Shown piece after piece: positions 52,070-61,962 of a stretch of 64,000 bases of DNA. The translations under genes and the position numbers were made by a program. Under the pieces are notes generated by a model. That model was not told the DNA's origin. It saw only the letters and a list, made by a program, of their open reading frames with translations, and ran no database searches. How positions within the stretch are numbered: the first letter of the stretch is position 1; the number at the start of each line of letters is the position of its first letter. The DNA comes from Pseudomonas chlororaphis (lineage in GTDB: Bacteria > Pseudomonadota > Gammaproteobacteria > Pseudomonadales > Pseudomonadaceae). The DNA is taken from the NCBI RefSeq assembly GCF_003731765.1, contig NZ_MOAL01000004.1:2542001-2606000 (forward strand). Reading direction: 5' to 3'.

Positions 52070-53431
52070 TCACGAACTCAATACGCCATCGCTCTGGGTT
52101 GCAACCTCAGGTTCTTTGATAAAAACCGTGTACTTACCGCCTTCCATCGCTTCGAAAGCGATCAGTTTTTCCACCAGCGCCGTACTCAAGACCTTGCCCG
52201 CATTCAGCAGCAGCATGCCGTTATCGGCATTCAGGTTGCGAGCCAGGACCATCCCGGCAACCAGTTCCCGGGTGCCCAGGTCCTTGACGGTCGGATCGGC
52301 CAAGGTCACGTCACTGAGGAACGTCGCGCAAACGTTGATGAAGTCTTCCACCAAACCTGGGTCGTACAATTTGCCGGCGTATTTGCGGATGAACAGCAGC
52401 GCTTCGTCGCTGTTCATTTGCCGCTCCAGGATCAACCCGCGCTGCAACTCAATAAAGTCCACAGCCAACTTCAGCCAGCGCGCGCCCAAAGGAATGGCCG
52501 TGCCCTTGAGGTGATCGGGAAAGCCGCTACCGTCCCAACGCTCCTGGTGATGCAGGATGATGCGTGCCGCATCTTTCATCGGCTCCAGGGTCATCAACAG
52601 CGACTCGCTTTGTTTCGGATAGGCCCGGTACAGCTCTCGTTCGGTGTGATACAGCTGATCGGCCGGGGCCGTCATCATGCTGTCGGTCCAGCTCAACTTG
52701 CCGATGTTGTAAAGCGCAGCGGCCATGGTCATGTCCCGGCTTTCGGCTTCATCAAGGCCATGACTGACGCAGTAGACGCGAATCAATTCGATGATCTGGC
52801 GGTTGGTCTGCTTGGCCTTGGGCAGGCGCAGGTTGGCCAGAAGTGAAAAGACCTCGGTTCCGGTCACATAGCTGCGCTTGAGCTCTTCATAGGCCAGATC
52901 GAGCATATCGGCGGTCTGTTGCAATTCGGCGGTGCGCGCCGCCACGTGTTTTTCCAGGGTCAGATTGAGGCTGCGCAGTTGTTCGTTCTGCTGCCGGGTC
53001 AACGCTTCCAGACGCTGGCGTTCGCTTTCGGAGTGCTGATAAACCAGGGCCTGGCGCAAGGTCACCAACATATCCTCGTCGTTCCATGGCTTGCTGATGT
53101 AGCGATGGATCTGCCCTTCGTTGATGGCCTTGGCGATCATCGTCATGTCGGCGTACCCAGTGAGCAGGATACGCAGCGTTGAGGGGTATAGCCGATGAAT
53201 ATGGGCCAGTAGCGTCGCACCGTCCATGCTCGGCATACGGGCATCGCTCATGACCACATCCACCGGCTGCTGCTCAAGGATTTCCAGGGCCCTGGCGCCG
53301 CTATCCGCCAGCAAGATCTCGTAGGGCTGGCTCCGCAGCAAGCGGCGCAGGCTGTTGAGAATCGACTCCTCGTCGTCGACCAACAGGATCGTCGGCCTGT
53401 TCTGAGTCACATTATTTTCAGGCTCTTCCAT
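52070..53431 (-). CDS. Response regulator with degenerate HD-GYP domain
   Basis: 453 residues. An N-terminal receiver (about 12-130) has ILLVDDEESILNSL, the phosphoacceptor in VVMSDARMPSMDG and SKPWNDEDM with the conserved Lys. A coiled coil (about 135-190) leads to an HD-GYP-like domain. The HD motif reads AALYNIGKLSW, with HD replaced by YN, and the GYP region reads HHQERWDGSGFP. Loss of the HD metal ligands suggests no c-di-GMP hydrolysis and a role as a binding or partner protein. It is divergent from the GGDEF/EAL operon at 53645 and likely works with it. Confidence 0.85.
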   Translation of the reverse strand: MEEPENNVTQNRPTILLVDDEESILNSLRRLLRSQPYEILLADSGARALEILEQQPVDVVMSDARMPSMDGATLLAHIHRLYPSTLRILLTGYADMTMIAKAINEGQIHRYISKPWNDEDMLVTLRQALVYQHSESERQRLEALTRQQNEQLRSLNLTLEKHVAARTAELQQTADMLDLAYEELKRSYVTGTEVFSLLANLRLPKAKQTNRQIIELIRVYCVSHGLDEAESRDMTMAAALYNIGKLSWTDSMMTAPADQLYHTERELYRAYPKQSESLLMTLEPMKDAARIILHHQERWDGSGFPDHLKGTAIPLGARWLKLAVDFIELQRGLILERQMNSDEALLFIRKYAGKLYDPGLVEDFINVCATFLSDVTLADPTVKDLGTRELVAGMVLARNLNADNGMLLLNAGKVLSTALVEKLIAFEAMEGGKYTVFIKEPEVATQSDGVLSS

Positions 53432-53644
53432 GCTTCGCCCCTTCCGTTTGACGCCAACCCGGCCCGTCTTGCGCAGGAGCTTAGATGAGTTGCGCGAGCA
53501 GCGTCTGTATTTGATAGCGGGCGTTAGCGATTAACGGGAAGCCGGACTATGCTCACGCCCTGGATGGAACCACCCTCCGGCGTTCAGGAAAGGAAGCCCG
53601 ATGAACCTATACCCAAGGTCACTGTGTCGGGCAGGAGCCCGGCA

Positions 53645-55906
53645 ATGACAGCGTCTACGGATCACCGCAACCGGCGAATCCTGATCGTTGACGACACTGC
53701 CGCGATCCATCAGGACTTTCGCAAGATCCTGGCCCCCGGCGCCCCCGTCGAAGACCCCCTGGGCAGCGCCGAAGCCGCGCTGTTCGGCTCCCCCATCAGC
53801 GTTGCGGCAGAAGACTTTGTCCTCGACTCGGCCTTCCAGGGCCAGGAGGCGCTGGAAAAAGTGCAGGCGGCGCTGGACTGCGACCAGCCTTACGCCATGG
53901 CCTTTATCGACATGCGCATGCCACCCGGCTGGGACGGGCTGGAAACCATATCGCGGCTGTGGCAGGCCGACCCCAAACTGCAAATCGCCCTGTGCACGGC
54001 CTATTCCGACTATTCCTGGGAAGACATCGCTGAGCGCCTGGAGCTAGGCGACCGCCTGCTGATCCTGAAAAAACCCTTCGATGCCATCGAAATCCGGCAG
54101 ATGGCCAGTGCCCTGACCGTCAAATGGCAGATGACCGAAGCCGCAGAGCTGAAACTGGACCAACTGCAACAAGCGGTCGAGGAACGTACCCGAGAGCTGG
54201 CCGACGCCAACATCATCGTCCAGAACAGCCCCACGATTCTCTATCGGCTGCGGGGCGAGCCGTCATTCACGCTGATGTACATCTCCCACAACATCACCAA
54301 GTTCGGCCATGTGGCGGCGCAGCTGGTGGCGTCCCCCGACTGGGCCCGGTCGCTGATCCACGCCGACGACCGGGCCAAGGTCGAGCTGGCCATGCTGCGC
54401 GCCCTGGACCGGGACGTCTGCGGCGCCTCCATCGAATTTCGCATGCTTACCGGCGACGGTGCCTTTCGCTGGGTGGAAAACCGCTACATCCCTGTGCGCA
54501 ACAATCTGGGCCAGTTGGTCGAGGTGGAAGGCATCATCCTCGACATCACCGAACGCCGCCTGGCCGAAGATAAAATCGCCCTGCTGGCCCACACGGACGG
54601 CCTAACTGGGCTGGCCAACCGTCCGACCCTGGTCGAACGCCTGCACCAGGCGTTTGCCGCGGCCAGACGCGGCGCGGCGCCCTTCGCGATGTTTTACCTG
54701 GACCTGGACCACTTCAAACGCATCAATGACACCCTTGGCCACCCCGTCGGCGACTTGTTGTTGCAGGAGGTGGCCAGGCGCCTGCAGTCTTGCACCCGGG
54801 AAAACGATGTGGTTGCACGCCTGGGTGGTGATGAGTTCGCAATCCTGCAACTGGAGGTCGAGGACTCCACGCAATGCGCGAGCCTGGCGGCGAAGATCCT
54901 CGATACCCTGGCGCTCCCCTATTTCCTGGACGGCAACGAGGCGCGTATCTCGGCCAGCATCGGCATCAGTCTCTACAGCCCCCATACCCTCAGCGCCGAC
55001 GGGCTCATGGCGCAGTCGGACATGGCGCTGTATCGCTCCAAGGACAAGGGCCGCAACCTGTTTCACTTCCACAGCGAGGACATCAACCAGGAAGTCACCC
55101 AACGCGTGGCCCTGGCCAACCAGTTGAAACTGGCCCTGGAGCGCGACGAACTGCATCTGCAGTACCTGCCCGAAGTCGATCTCGGCACCGGCAAAGTCCT
55201 CAGCATGGCCGCCCAGGTGCGCTGGCTCCACCCTCAGCGCGGCTGGCTCGAAGCCTCGGAGTTCATGGAGGTTGCTGAAAAGACCGGGATCATCATCCCC
55301 TTGGGCCACTGGATACTGGACCAGGCCTGTCGGCAGATGCGTGCATGGCGCGACCAGGACCTGGCGCCGCCGCTGATTGCGATCCACCTATCCCTGGTCC
55401 AGCTCAAGACCGGTTCGGAACTGATTTACCAGGTACTGCGGACCACCGCGCGCTGGAACCTGTGCCCCTGGGACCTGCGATTCGACGTCACCGAGGGCAC
55501 GCTGGCCCAGACCAAGTGGACCCACAACGACATACTTCCCCGGCTGTGCGAACTGGGCGTGAAGATCGCCATCGACGACTTCGGCACCGAGTATTCATCG
55601 TTCGATTACCTGAAAACCTACCGGGTCAGCCACCTCAAGCTCGCCCAACGCCTGCTCGACAGTGCCAGCAGCGACCCGGACAACGCCATGACCCTGCGCG
55701 CGATCCTCAACTTTGCCAGCGAGGCCGGGATCGGCGTCACCGCCGAAGGGGTGGAAACCCAGGAGCAGCGCATCACCCTGCTGTCCAGCGGTGTACCAAT
55801 GGCGCACTCCCCGGCTCTGGCGGTGGACAGCGAACAGGCCGGTGAACTGCTCAAGGCGACGTCCGCCGTCGAAGCTGTGGATCCAACGTCGGAGGCGCTC
55901 AAATGA
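53645..55906 (+). CDS. REC-PAS-GGDEF protein with degenerate EAL (probable diguanylate cyclase)
   Basis: 753 residues from ATG 53645. The receiver (10-150) has LIVDDTAAIHQDFRKIL and phosphoacceptor Asp89 in FIDMRMPPGWDG, with an insertion that makes it longer than usual. A PAS/PAC unit follows (about 190-305, ending ILDITERR), then GGDEF with an intact active site (ARLGGDEFAIL, 394-398) and an inhibitory I-site REND (385-388). The EAL-type domain is degenerate: the EAL triplet is replaced by AAQ (522-524), while DDFGTEYSS remains. It should make c-di-GMP and not degrade it. Shares a four-base overlap with the next gene. Confidence 0.88.
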   Translation: MTASTDHRNRRILIVDDTAAIHQDFRKILAPGAPVEDPLGSAEAALFGSPISVAAEDFVLDSAFQGQEALEKVQAALDCDQPYAMAFIDMRMPPGWDGLETISRLWQADPKLQIALCTAYSDYSWEDIAERLELGDRLLILKKPFDAIEIRQMASALTVKWQMTEAAELKLDQLQQAVEERTRELADANIIVQNSPTILYRLRGEPSFTLMYISHNITKFGHVAAQLVASPDWARSLIHADDRAKVELAMLRALDRDVCGASIEFRMLTGDGAFRWVENRYIPVRNNLGQLVEVEGIILDITERRLAEDKIALLAHTDGLTGLANRPTLVERLHQAFAAARRGAAPFAMFYLDLDHFKRINDTLGHPVGDLLLQEVARRLQSCTRENDVVARLGGDEFAILQLEVEDSTQCASLAAKILDTLALPYFLDGNEARISASIGISLYSPHTLSADGLMAQSDMALYRSKDKGRNLFHFHSEDINQEVTQRVALANQLKLALERDELHLQYLPEVDLGTGKVLSMAAQVRWLHPQRGWLEASEFMEVAEKTGIIIPLGHWILDQACRQMRAWRDQDLAPPLIAIHLSLVQLKTGSELIYQVLRTTARWNLCPWDLRFDVTEGTLAQTKWTHNDILPRLCELGVKIAIDDFGTEYSSFDYLKTYRVSHLKLAQRLLDSASSDPDNAMTLRAILNFASEAGIGVTAEGVETQEQRITLLSSGVPMAHSPALAVDSEQAGELLKATSAVEAVDPTSEALK

Positions 55907-57771
55907 ACCCTGCTTACGTCACCGCCAACCGGCGAATCCTGATCGTTGACGACACCGCTGCGATCCATCAGGATTTTCGCAAGATCCTCTGCCCTGACGA
56001 TGACGGTCCTCTAAGCAGCACCGAAGCCCTGCTGTTCGGCACCACACACATCCCTCAGTCGCACTTCCAGCTCGATTCCGCCTACCAGGGCGAAGAAGGC
56101 CTGGAACGGGTCCAGCAGGCCCTGGCCGAAGGCAGGCCCTACGCCCTGGCCTTTATCGATATGCGCATGCCTCCAGGCTGGGATGGCTTGCAAACAATCG
56201 AACAATTATGGAAAGCCGACCCCCATCTGCAGATCGCCTTGTGCACTGCGTTCTCTGACTACTCCTGGGAGGCCATGGCCGAACGCATCGAATTCGGCGA
56301 TCAGTTGCTGATCCTGAAAAAACCTTTCGACAGCCTGGAAATCCGCCAGATGGCCAGTGCTCTGACCTGGAAATGGCAACTGGCACAAGACGCCGCGATC
56401 AAGATGCGCGACCTGGAACACACCATCGAGCAACGGGTCCAGGAACTGCTGAACGTGTCCCGCCTCCTGCACTACGACCCGCTCACCGAGCTGCCCAACA
56501 GTACGCTGCTGGGCGATCGCCTGACCCAGTACCTGACCCAGTCCCGGCGCCATGACCGGCAGATCGCCGTGATGTTTATCGGTCTGGACCGCTTCAAACG
56601 GATCAACAATGCCCTCGGTCATCCCGCCGGGGACGAAATGCTCAAGCACGTCGCCCAGAGCCTGGCGAAGGCGCTGCGCGAGTCCGACTCGGTGTTCCGC
56701 TACGGTTCGGACGAGTTCGTGGTGATCCTGGGTGACATCGTGCACCCGCAGCAGACCCGGGGAGTGGCCGAAAAACTGCTGGCGGCCGTCAACACTCCAC
56801 ACTGGGTGGCCGGGCACGACCTGGCGGTTACTGCCAGCCTGGGCATCAGCATTTATCCCGACGATGGTTTGGATGCCGTGTCTCTGATCAAAAAAGCCGA
56901 GACCGCCATGCGCAACATCAAGGACTGCGGCCCCAATGGCTTCAGTTTTTTCATCGAAGACATGAACCTCCACGCCCAGCACCGGCAAACCCTGGAAACC
57001 GGACTGCGCCTGGCCTTGCAGCGCCAGGAGCTGGTCCTGCACTACCAGCCCAAAATGAATCTGGCCAGCGGCGCCGTGGTCGGTGCCGAAGCCCTGGTGC
57101 GCTGGGCACGGCCCGGCCATGGCCTGGTCAGTCCCTCGGTGTTCATTCCAGTGGCCGAAGACTGCGGGCTGATCGTCGCCCTCAGCCAATGGGTGCTGCG
57201 CAGCGCCTGCCTCCAGTCGCGGGCCTGGCAGGCCCAAGGTCTGTCACCCATCTGCATGTCGGTGAACGTGTCAGCCATCGATTTCCGACAACCCGACTTT
57301 GTCGAACGCTTGACCCAGACACTGGCCGAGACCGGACTCGATCCATCACACCTGGAGCTGGAGATCACCGAAAGCGTGCTGATGCAGAACGTCGAGGCCA
57401 CCATCACCACGCTGCATGCGATCAAGAGGCTTGGGGTACGGCTAGCTGTAGACGACTTCGGGACCGGCTACTCCAGCCTGAGCTACTTACAGAAATTCCC
57501 AGTCGATGTGCTGAAAATCGACCAATCCTTCGTACGCGACCTGAGTATCGACAGCAACGACGCCAAATTGGTGAGCAGCATCATTGACCTGGGGAAAAGC
57601 CTCAACCTGAGTATCATCGCCGAAGGTATCGAGAACGCCGAACAGCTGGACTTTCTCAAGCGCCACCAGTGCGAGGAAGGCCAGGGTTTCTACTTCAGCA
57701 AAGCAGTGGAACCCGAAGCGTTCGCCATTTTCCTGAGCGCCCCGCGGCAGCTCCTTCTAAGCCGTTCATGA
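55903..57771 (+). CDS. REC-GGDEF(degenerate)-EAL protein (probable c-di-GMP phosphodiesterase)
   Basis: 622 residues. The receiver matches the previous gene closely (LIVDDTAAIHQDFRKIL, Asp86 in FIDMRMPPGWDG, LLILKKPFDSLEIRQMASAL). The GGDEF site is altered to GSDEF (268-272), although RESD (259-262) keeps the I-site. The EAL domain is complete: GAEALVRW (Glu396), ITESVLM, VDDFGTGYSSLSYL, DVLKIDQSFVRD and EGIENAEQ. It should hydrolyse c-di-GMP. It is the mirror image of its neighbour, which has active GGDEF and inactive EAL. Confidence 0.9.
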   Translation: MNPAYVTANRRILIVDDTAAIHQDFRKILCPDDDGPLSSTEALLFGTTHIPQSHFQLDSAYQGEEGLERVQQALAEGRPYALAFIDMRMPPGWDGLQTIEQLWKADPHLQIALCTAFSDYSWEAMAERIEFGDQLLILKKPFDSLEIRQMASALTWKWQLAQDAAIKMRDLEHTIEQRVQELLNVSRLLHYDPLTELPNSTLLGDRLTQYLTQSRRHDRQIAVMFIGLDRFKRINNALGHPAGDEMLKHVAQSLAKALRESDSVFRYGSDEFVVILGDIVHPQQTRGVAEKLLAAVNTPHWVAGHDLAVTASLGISIYPDDGLDAVSLIKKAETAMRNIKDCGPNGFSFFIEDMNLHAQHRQTLETGLRLALQRQELVLHYQPKMNLASGAVVGAEALVRWARPGHGLVSPSVFIPVAEDCGLIVALSQWVLRSACLQSRAWQAQGLSPICMSVNVSAIDFRQPDFVERLTQTLAETGLDPSHLELEITESVLMQNVEATITTLHAIKRLGVRLAVDDFGTGYSSLSYLQKFPVDVLKIDQSFVRDLSIDSNDAKLVSSIIDLGKSLNLSIIAEGIENAEQLDFLKRHQCEEGQGFYFSKAVEPEAFAIFLSAPRQLLLSRS

Positions 57772-57797
57772 ACATTCGCGGGCTAAGGATACCGACC

Positions 57798-58751
57798 ATG
57801 TTTTCACTCCCATTGCTGCTCTCAGCCGGCTTGCTGTTCGCTGTTGGCGCCGATGCCGCGCCACTGGAGGGGCCACTCAAGCCCTTGCCGCCGCTGCCGG
57901 CCCTGGATGGCAAGCGCGTCGAACTGGGACGCCAGTTATTCAACGACCCACGCCTTTCGGTGAATAACAGCTTGTCCTGCGCCAGCTGCCATCGACTGGA
58001 GCATGGCGGCGCCGATAACAAACCACTGTCAGTGGGGTTTGACGGCAAACTCGTGGCGGTCAATACGCCGAGCGTGTTCAACGCCAGCTTGAACTTCCGT
58101 CAGTTCTGGGACGGCCGCGCCGAAACCTTGGAAGAACAAGTACACGTCGTAGTCCAGAGCCCCTCCGAGATGGGCAGTGACTGGGCCGCCGTGGTCCAGC
58201 GCATCGGCGCCGACCCGGGCTATGGCAGCGCGTTCGCCGAGGCCTACCCGGACGCCGTGACACAGGCCAATATCCGCAGCGCCCTGGCCGACTATGAACG
58301 GACCCTACTCAGCAGCAACTCGCGCTTCGACCAGTACCTGGCGGGCAATACTGAAATCCTGACCTTGGAAGAAAAATACGGCTACCAACGTTTCCAGGAC
58401 TACGGCTGCATTGCTTGCCATCAGGGTGTGAACATCGGCGGCAACATGTTCCAGAAATTCGGCGTACTCGGCGACTACTTCAAGGCCCGGGGCAACCCGA
58501 CCGTGGCGGACCTGGGGCGGTTCAATGTCACCGGCGAGGAGGATGATCGTAATGTATTCAAGGTGCCGAGCCTGCGTAACGTTGCAGTCACTGCGCCCTA
58601 CTTTCATGACGGTTCGGAGCCGACCCTGGAGGGCGCCGTGGCGATCATGTTCAAGTACCAACTGGGACGCATTCCATCCGAGGAAGACAAGACCCTGATC
58701 GTCAAATTCCTCAAGACCCTGACCGGTGAATGGGAAGGCAAACCACTATGA
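57798..58751 (+). CDS. Di-heme cytochrome c peroxidase (MauG/CcpA family)
   Basis: About 317 residues from ATG 57798 with AAGGA upstream; ATG 57768, inside the previous stop, is an alternative. A signal peptide (FSLPLLLSAGLLFAVGADA) sends it to the periplasm. Two heme attachment motifs are CASCH and CIACH, spaced as in bacterial cytochrome c peroxidases, with VNTPSVFNASLNFRQFWDGRA and VPSLRNVAVTAPYFHDGS as family signatures. It reduces H2O2 with electrons from a cytochrome. It is embedded between signalling genes and overlaps the kinase gene by ATGA, which is unusual. Confidence 0.92.
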   Translation: MFSLPLLLSAGLLFAVGADAAPLEGPLKPLPPLPALDGKRVELGRQLFNDPRLSVNNSLSCASCHRLEHGGADNKPLSVGFDGKLVAVNTPSVFNASLNFRQFWDGRAETLEEQVHVVVQSPSEMGSDWAAVVQRIGADPGYGSAFAEAYPDAVTQANIRSALADYERTLLSSNSRFDQYLAGNTEILTLEEKYGYQRFQDYGCIACHQGVNIGGNMFQKFGVLGDYFKARGNPTVADLGRFNVTGEEDDRNVFKVPSLRNVAVTAPYFHDGSEPTLEGAVAIMFKYQLGRIPSEEDKTLIVKFLKTLTGEWEGKPL

Positions 58752-60559
58752 AGGTGTCCCGTCGCACCAGCCTCCTCCTGCTGGCCGGGGTCGCCGTCGT
58801 GCTCGCGTCGATCCTGCTGTTTCTGTACATCAATTCGAAATCGGACCAGACCGCTGCCTACACCGAATCCCGGGACCTCATCCGCCAGATCATGCAGCAG
58901 AACGCCCAATGGGAAAACGAGATCCTCAAGGCCCGGGTCGCCATCAGTCACAACTACGACCCGCTGGTCTCGCCCTTGAGCAAAATGACCCAGCTGTGGC
59001 AAAGCTTTGACTCCATGGCCTCCCATGACCGGCGCAACCAGGCGCCTGACTGGCGCGCCACCCAGGACGCCTACCTAAACGCGATGAAGGAAAAAACCCG
59101 GCTGGTGGAGCAATTCAAGTCGCACAATGCCGTGCTGCGTAACTCTCTAGCCTTCCTGCCGACAGCCGAAGATGACATCCAAGCCCAACTAGCGCGACTG
59201 ACCGATGCCGACAAACAGCAATTACAGAATATCGCCACCGACACCTATGACCTGTTGCTCAGCAGCCTGGAGTTTGCCCAGGTCACTTCCGCCGAGCACG
59301 CTGCCGATATTTTGGTGGGCCTGAACAAACTGCAAGTGAACAAGGAGCGGCTGCCACAGGACTTCCATGATTCCATCGACGTGCTCAGTAACCATATTTC
59401 GCTGATCCTGCGTGAGCAGCCCCTGGTCAACGGCCTGCTTGAACAGATCGAAATGGTTCCGGTCTCCGAGCGCCTGGACGACATCACCAACATGCTCAAC
59501 CGTGACCAGCAGGAAGCCGAAATCATTGACCAGCGCTACCATTTTTACCTGCTGCTGTTTTCTGCGCTGCTGGTGTTGCTCCTGATCTGGCTGACGGTCC
59601 GCCTGATCCGCAGCTTTGCCGAAATCCACCAGATAAACCGAGCGCTGGTGGCGGTCAACGACGAGCTCGAACAGCGGGTCGAGGAACGCACTCGCCAGCT
59701 CAAGGACACCCAGAGCGAACTGCTCGACAGCGCGCGCCAGGCCGGCATGGCGGAAATTGCCACCAACGTCTTGCACAACGTCGGCAACGTGCTCAACAGC
59801 GTGAACATCTCTGCCGACTTGGTGACCCGCAAACTGCGTAACAGCAAGGCTCAGGGCCTGGGCAGGGCGATGCAGTTGATCAACCAGCACTCGGAAGACC
59901 TGGGGCGTTTTCTCAGCGAGGACGAAAAAGGCAAATTGCTCCCCGGCTACCTGAACCAGTTGGTGGAAGCCATCGACCTTGAGCAGCAAGGCATGGCCGA
60001 GGAACTGACCCAACTGAGCAAGAGCGTCGATCACATCAAGGACATCGTTTCCACCCAGCAATCCTACGCCGGAGCCAGCAGCGTGCTGGAGCCGCTGTCG
60101 ATCGGCGAACTGCTCGAAGACGCGCTGCGCATGAATTCCGGCGCCCTCACCCGGCACCATGTGAAGGTGCTCAAGGAGTACGCCGATATTCCGCGCATCA
60201 TGGGCGACAAGCACCGGCTGCTGCTGATCCTGATCAACCTGATCAGCAATGCCAAATACGCCATGTCCGACGTTTCCAATCACGAGCGCAACATGACCCT
60301 GGCAACCAGCATCGTAGAAGGCCAGACCCTGCAGATCAGTGTCCGCGACGAGGGCGAAGGCATCACCCCGGAAAACATGACGCGTATTTTTGTCCACGGC
60401 TTCACCACGCGCAAAGAAGGCCACGGCTTTGGCCTGCACAGCTGTGCGCTGGCAGCCATCGAGATGAACGGCCGCTTGAATGCCTACAGTGACGGTCCAG
60501 GCACCGGTGCGCTGTTCGTCCTGCAAATCCCCCTGAAAATCGCCGAAGGTGAGTCATGA
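58748..60559 (+). CDS. Membrane sensor histidine kinase
   Basis: 603 residues from ATG 58748, overlapping the peroxidase stop. TM1 (about 8-28) and TM2 (266-287) flank a periplasmic helical sensor domain of about 235 residues. A coiled coil with ELEQRVEERTRQL follows, then a phosphoacceptor region with His343 (ATNVLHNVGNVLN), the N-box LINLISNAKYAM, and ATP-lid motifs RDEGEGI and GHGFGLHS. It lacks its own receiver. The peroxidase just upstream suggests that the periplasmic domain may sense a redox or peroxide-related signal; this is inference. Likely phosphorylates the REC domains of this operon. Confidence 0.9.
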   Translation: MKVSRRTSLLLLAGVAVVLASILLFLYINSKSDQTAAYTESRDLIRQIMQQNAQWENEILKARVAISHNYDPLVSPLSKMTQLWQSFDSMASHDRRNQAPDWRATQDAYLNAMKEKTRLVEQFKSHNAVLRNSLAFLPTAEDDIQAQLARLTDADKQQLQNIATDTYDLLLSSLEFAQVTSAEHAADILVGLNKLQVNKERLPQDFHDSIDVLSNHISLILREQPLVNGLLEQIEMVPVSERLDDITNMLNRDQQEAEIIDQRYHFYLLLFSALLVLLLIWLTVRLIRSFAEIHQINRALVAVNDELEQRVEERTRQLKDTQSELLDSARQAGMAEIATNVLHNVGNVLNSVNISADLVTRKLRNSKAQGLGRAMQLINQHSEDLGRFLSEDEKGKLLPGYLNQLVEAIDLEQQGMAEELTQLSKSVDHIKDIVSTQQSYAGASSVLEPLSIGELLEDALRMNSGALTRHHVKVLKEYADIPRIMGDKHRLLLILINLISNAKYAMSDVSNHERNMTLATSIVEGQTLQISVRDEGEGITPENMTRIFVHGFTTRKEGHGFGLHSCALAAIEMNGRLNAYSDGPGTGALFVLQIPLKIAEGES

Positions 60560-61962
60560 GCAACCCCATCAACCGGCGCATCCTGCTGATCGACGATACT
60601 CCGGCGATCCACGTCGACTTCCGCAAGATCCTCACGCCCCAGACCGGTGACAGCGCCGAACTGGACGCCATGGAAAACGCACTGTTCGGCAGCGCACCGA
60701 AGACCGCTGCCACCGTGTTCGAACTGGATTCGGCCTACGGTGGCCAGGAAGGACTGGCCAAGCTGCTGGATGCCGCGAACCGGGAGCGGCCCTACGCACT
60801 GGCCTTTGTCGACATGCGTATGCCCGATGGCTGGGACGGCGCACAAACCATTGAGGCGCTTTGGCAACACGACCCGCGGCTGCAAGTGGTGGTGTGCACC
60901 GCCTACTCCGATTACTCCTGGGACGAGTTGCTCGATCGCCTGGACGGCCATGACCGCCTGCTGATCCTGAAAAAGCCGTTCGACAATATTGAAGTCCAGC
61001 AAATGGCCAACACCCTCACCACCAAGTGGGAAATGACCACCCGCGCCAACTTGCAGATGAGCCAGCTGGAAGCGCTGGTTGAACAACGCACCCTGGCCTT
61101 CAAACAGACCAGCGCCGAACTGCAAAAGGAGATCGACGAGCGCAAGTTGCTGGAGAGCCAGTTGGTGCAGTCAGAAAAACTTGCGTCCCTGGGTCAACTG
61201 GCCGCCGGGGTGGCTCATGAAATCAACAATCCCATTGGCTTCATTTCCTCCAACCTCGGCACCCTGGACAACTACTTCCGGCGCTTGCAGGAGATGCTCA
61301 ATGCCTATGGCCATGCGGAGCAGGCCATCGCCCAGGAGCCGGCACGCGAATCCCTGGTGCAACTGCGCACGGCGATCGAGCTGGACTTCCTCCTGGAAGA
61401 CATTCCGTTGCTGATCAAGGAGTCCAAGGAGGGCATTGGCCGGGTCAGCCAGATCGTCAAGGACCTCAAGGACTTCTCCCGAGTCGACTCAAGCCAGGAA
61501 TGGCAATGGGCAGACTTGCAACAGGGCCTGGATTCGACCTTGAACATCGTCGCCGCCGAGATCAAGTACAAGGCCGACGTGGTCAAGTGCTACACCCCGC
61601 TGCCGGAGGTCGAGTGCCTGCCGTCGCAGATCAACCAGGTGCTGATGAACCTGATCGTCAACGCCGCCCAGGCCATGGGCCCGGAACGAGGCTCCATCAC
61701 CCTGAGCAACGGCGTGGAAGGAGAACGGGTGTGGATCGAAGTCAGCGATACCGGCTCGGGGATTGCGCCAGACAGCCTGCAGAAAATCTTCGACCCCTTC
61801 TACACCACCAAACCGGTGGGCCAGGGCACGGGCCTGGGTTTATCCCTGTCCTACGGCATCATCAAGAAGCACCGTGGCGAGATCAGCGTGCGCAGCGAAC
61901 TGGGGATTGGCACCACCTTTCGCGTCGAGCTGCCGATCAGACAAGCACAGCAGTATCAGTAG
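60556..61962 (+). CDS. Receiver-histidine kinase (REC-HisKA-HATPase)
   Basis: 468 residues, coupled by ATGA to the previous gene. The N-terminal receiver is the same unusual type as in the two GGDEF/EAL proteins (LLIDDTPAIHVDFRKIL, Asp86 in FVDMRMPDGWDG, LLILKKPFDN). After a coiled coil comes a HisKA box LAAGVAHEINNPIGF (His221), N-box LMNLIVNAAQAM and ATPase motifs SDTGSGIA and GTGLGLSLSYGI. No membrane segment, so it is cytoplasmic. The REC-kinase order suggests it is itself controlled by phosphorylation and then signals onward. Confidence 0.92.
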   Translation: MSNPINRRILLIDDTPAIHVDFRKILTPQTGDSAELDAMENALFGSAPKTAATVFELDSAYGGQEGLAKLLDAANRERPYALAFVDMRMPDGWDGAQTIEALWQHDPRLQVVVCTAYSDYSWDELLDRLDGHDRLLILKKPFDNIEVQQMANTLTTKWEMTTRANLQMSQLEALVEQRTLAFKQTSAELQKEIDERKLLESQLVQSEKLASLGQLAAGVAHEINNPIGFISSNLGTLDNYFRRLQEMLNAYGHAEQAIAQEPARESLVQLRTAIELDFLLEDIPLLIKESKEGIGRVSQIVKDLKDFSRVDSSQEWQWADLQQGLDSTLNIVAAEIKYKADVVKCYTPLPEVECLPSQINQVLMNLIVNAAQAMGPERGSITLSNGVEGERVWIEVSDTGSGIAPDSLQKIFDPFYTTKPVGQGTGLGLSLSYGIIKKHRGEISVRSELGIGTTFRVELPIRQAQQYQ

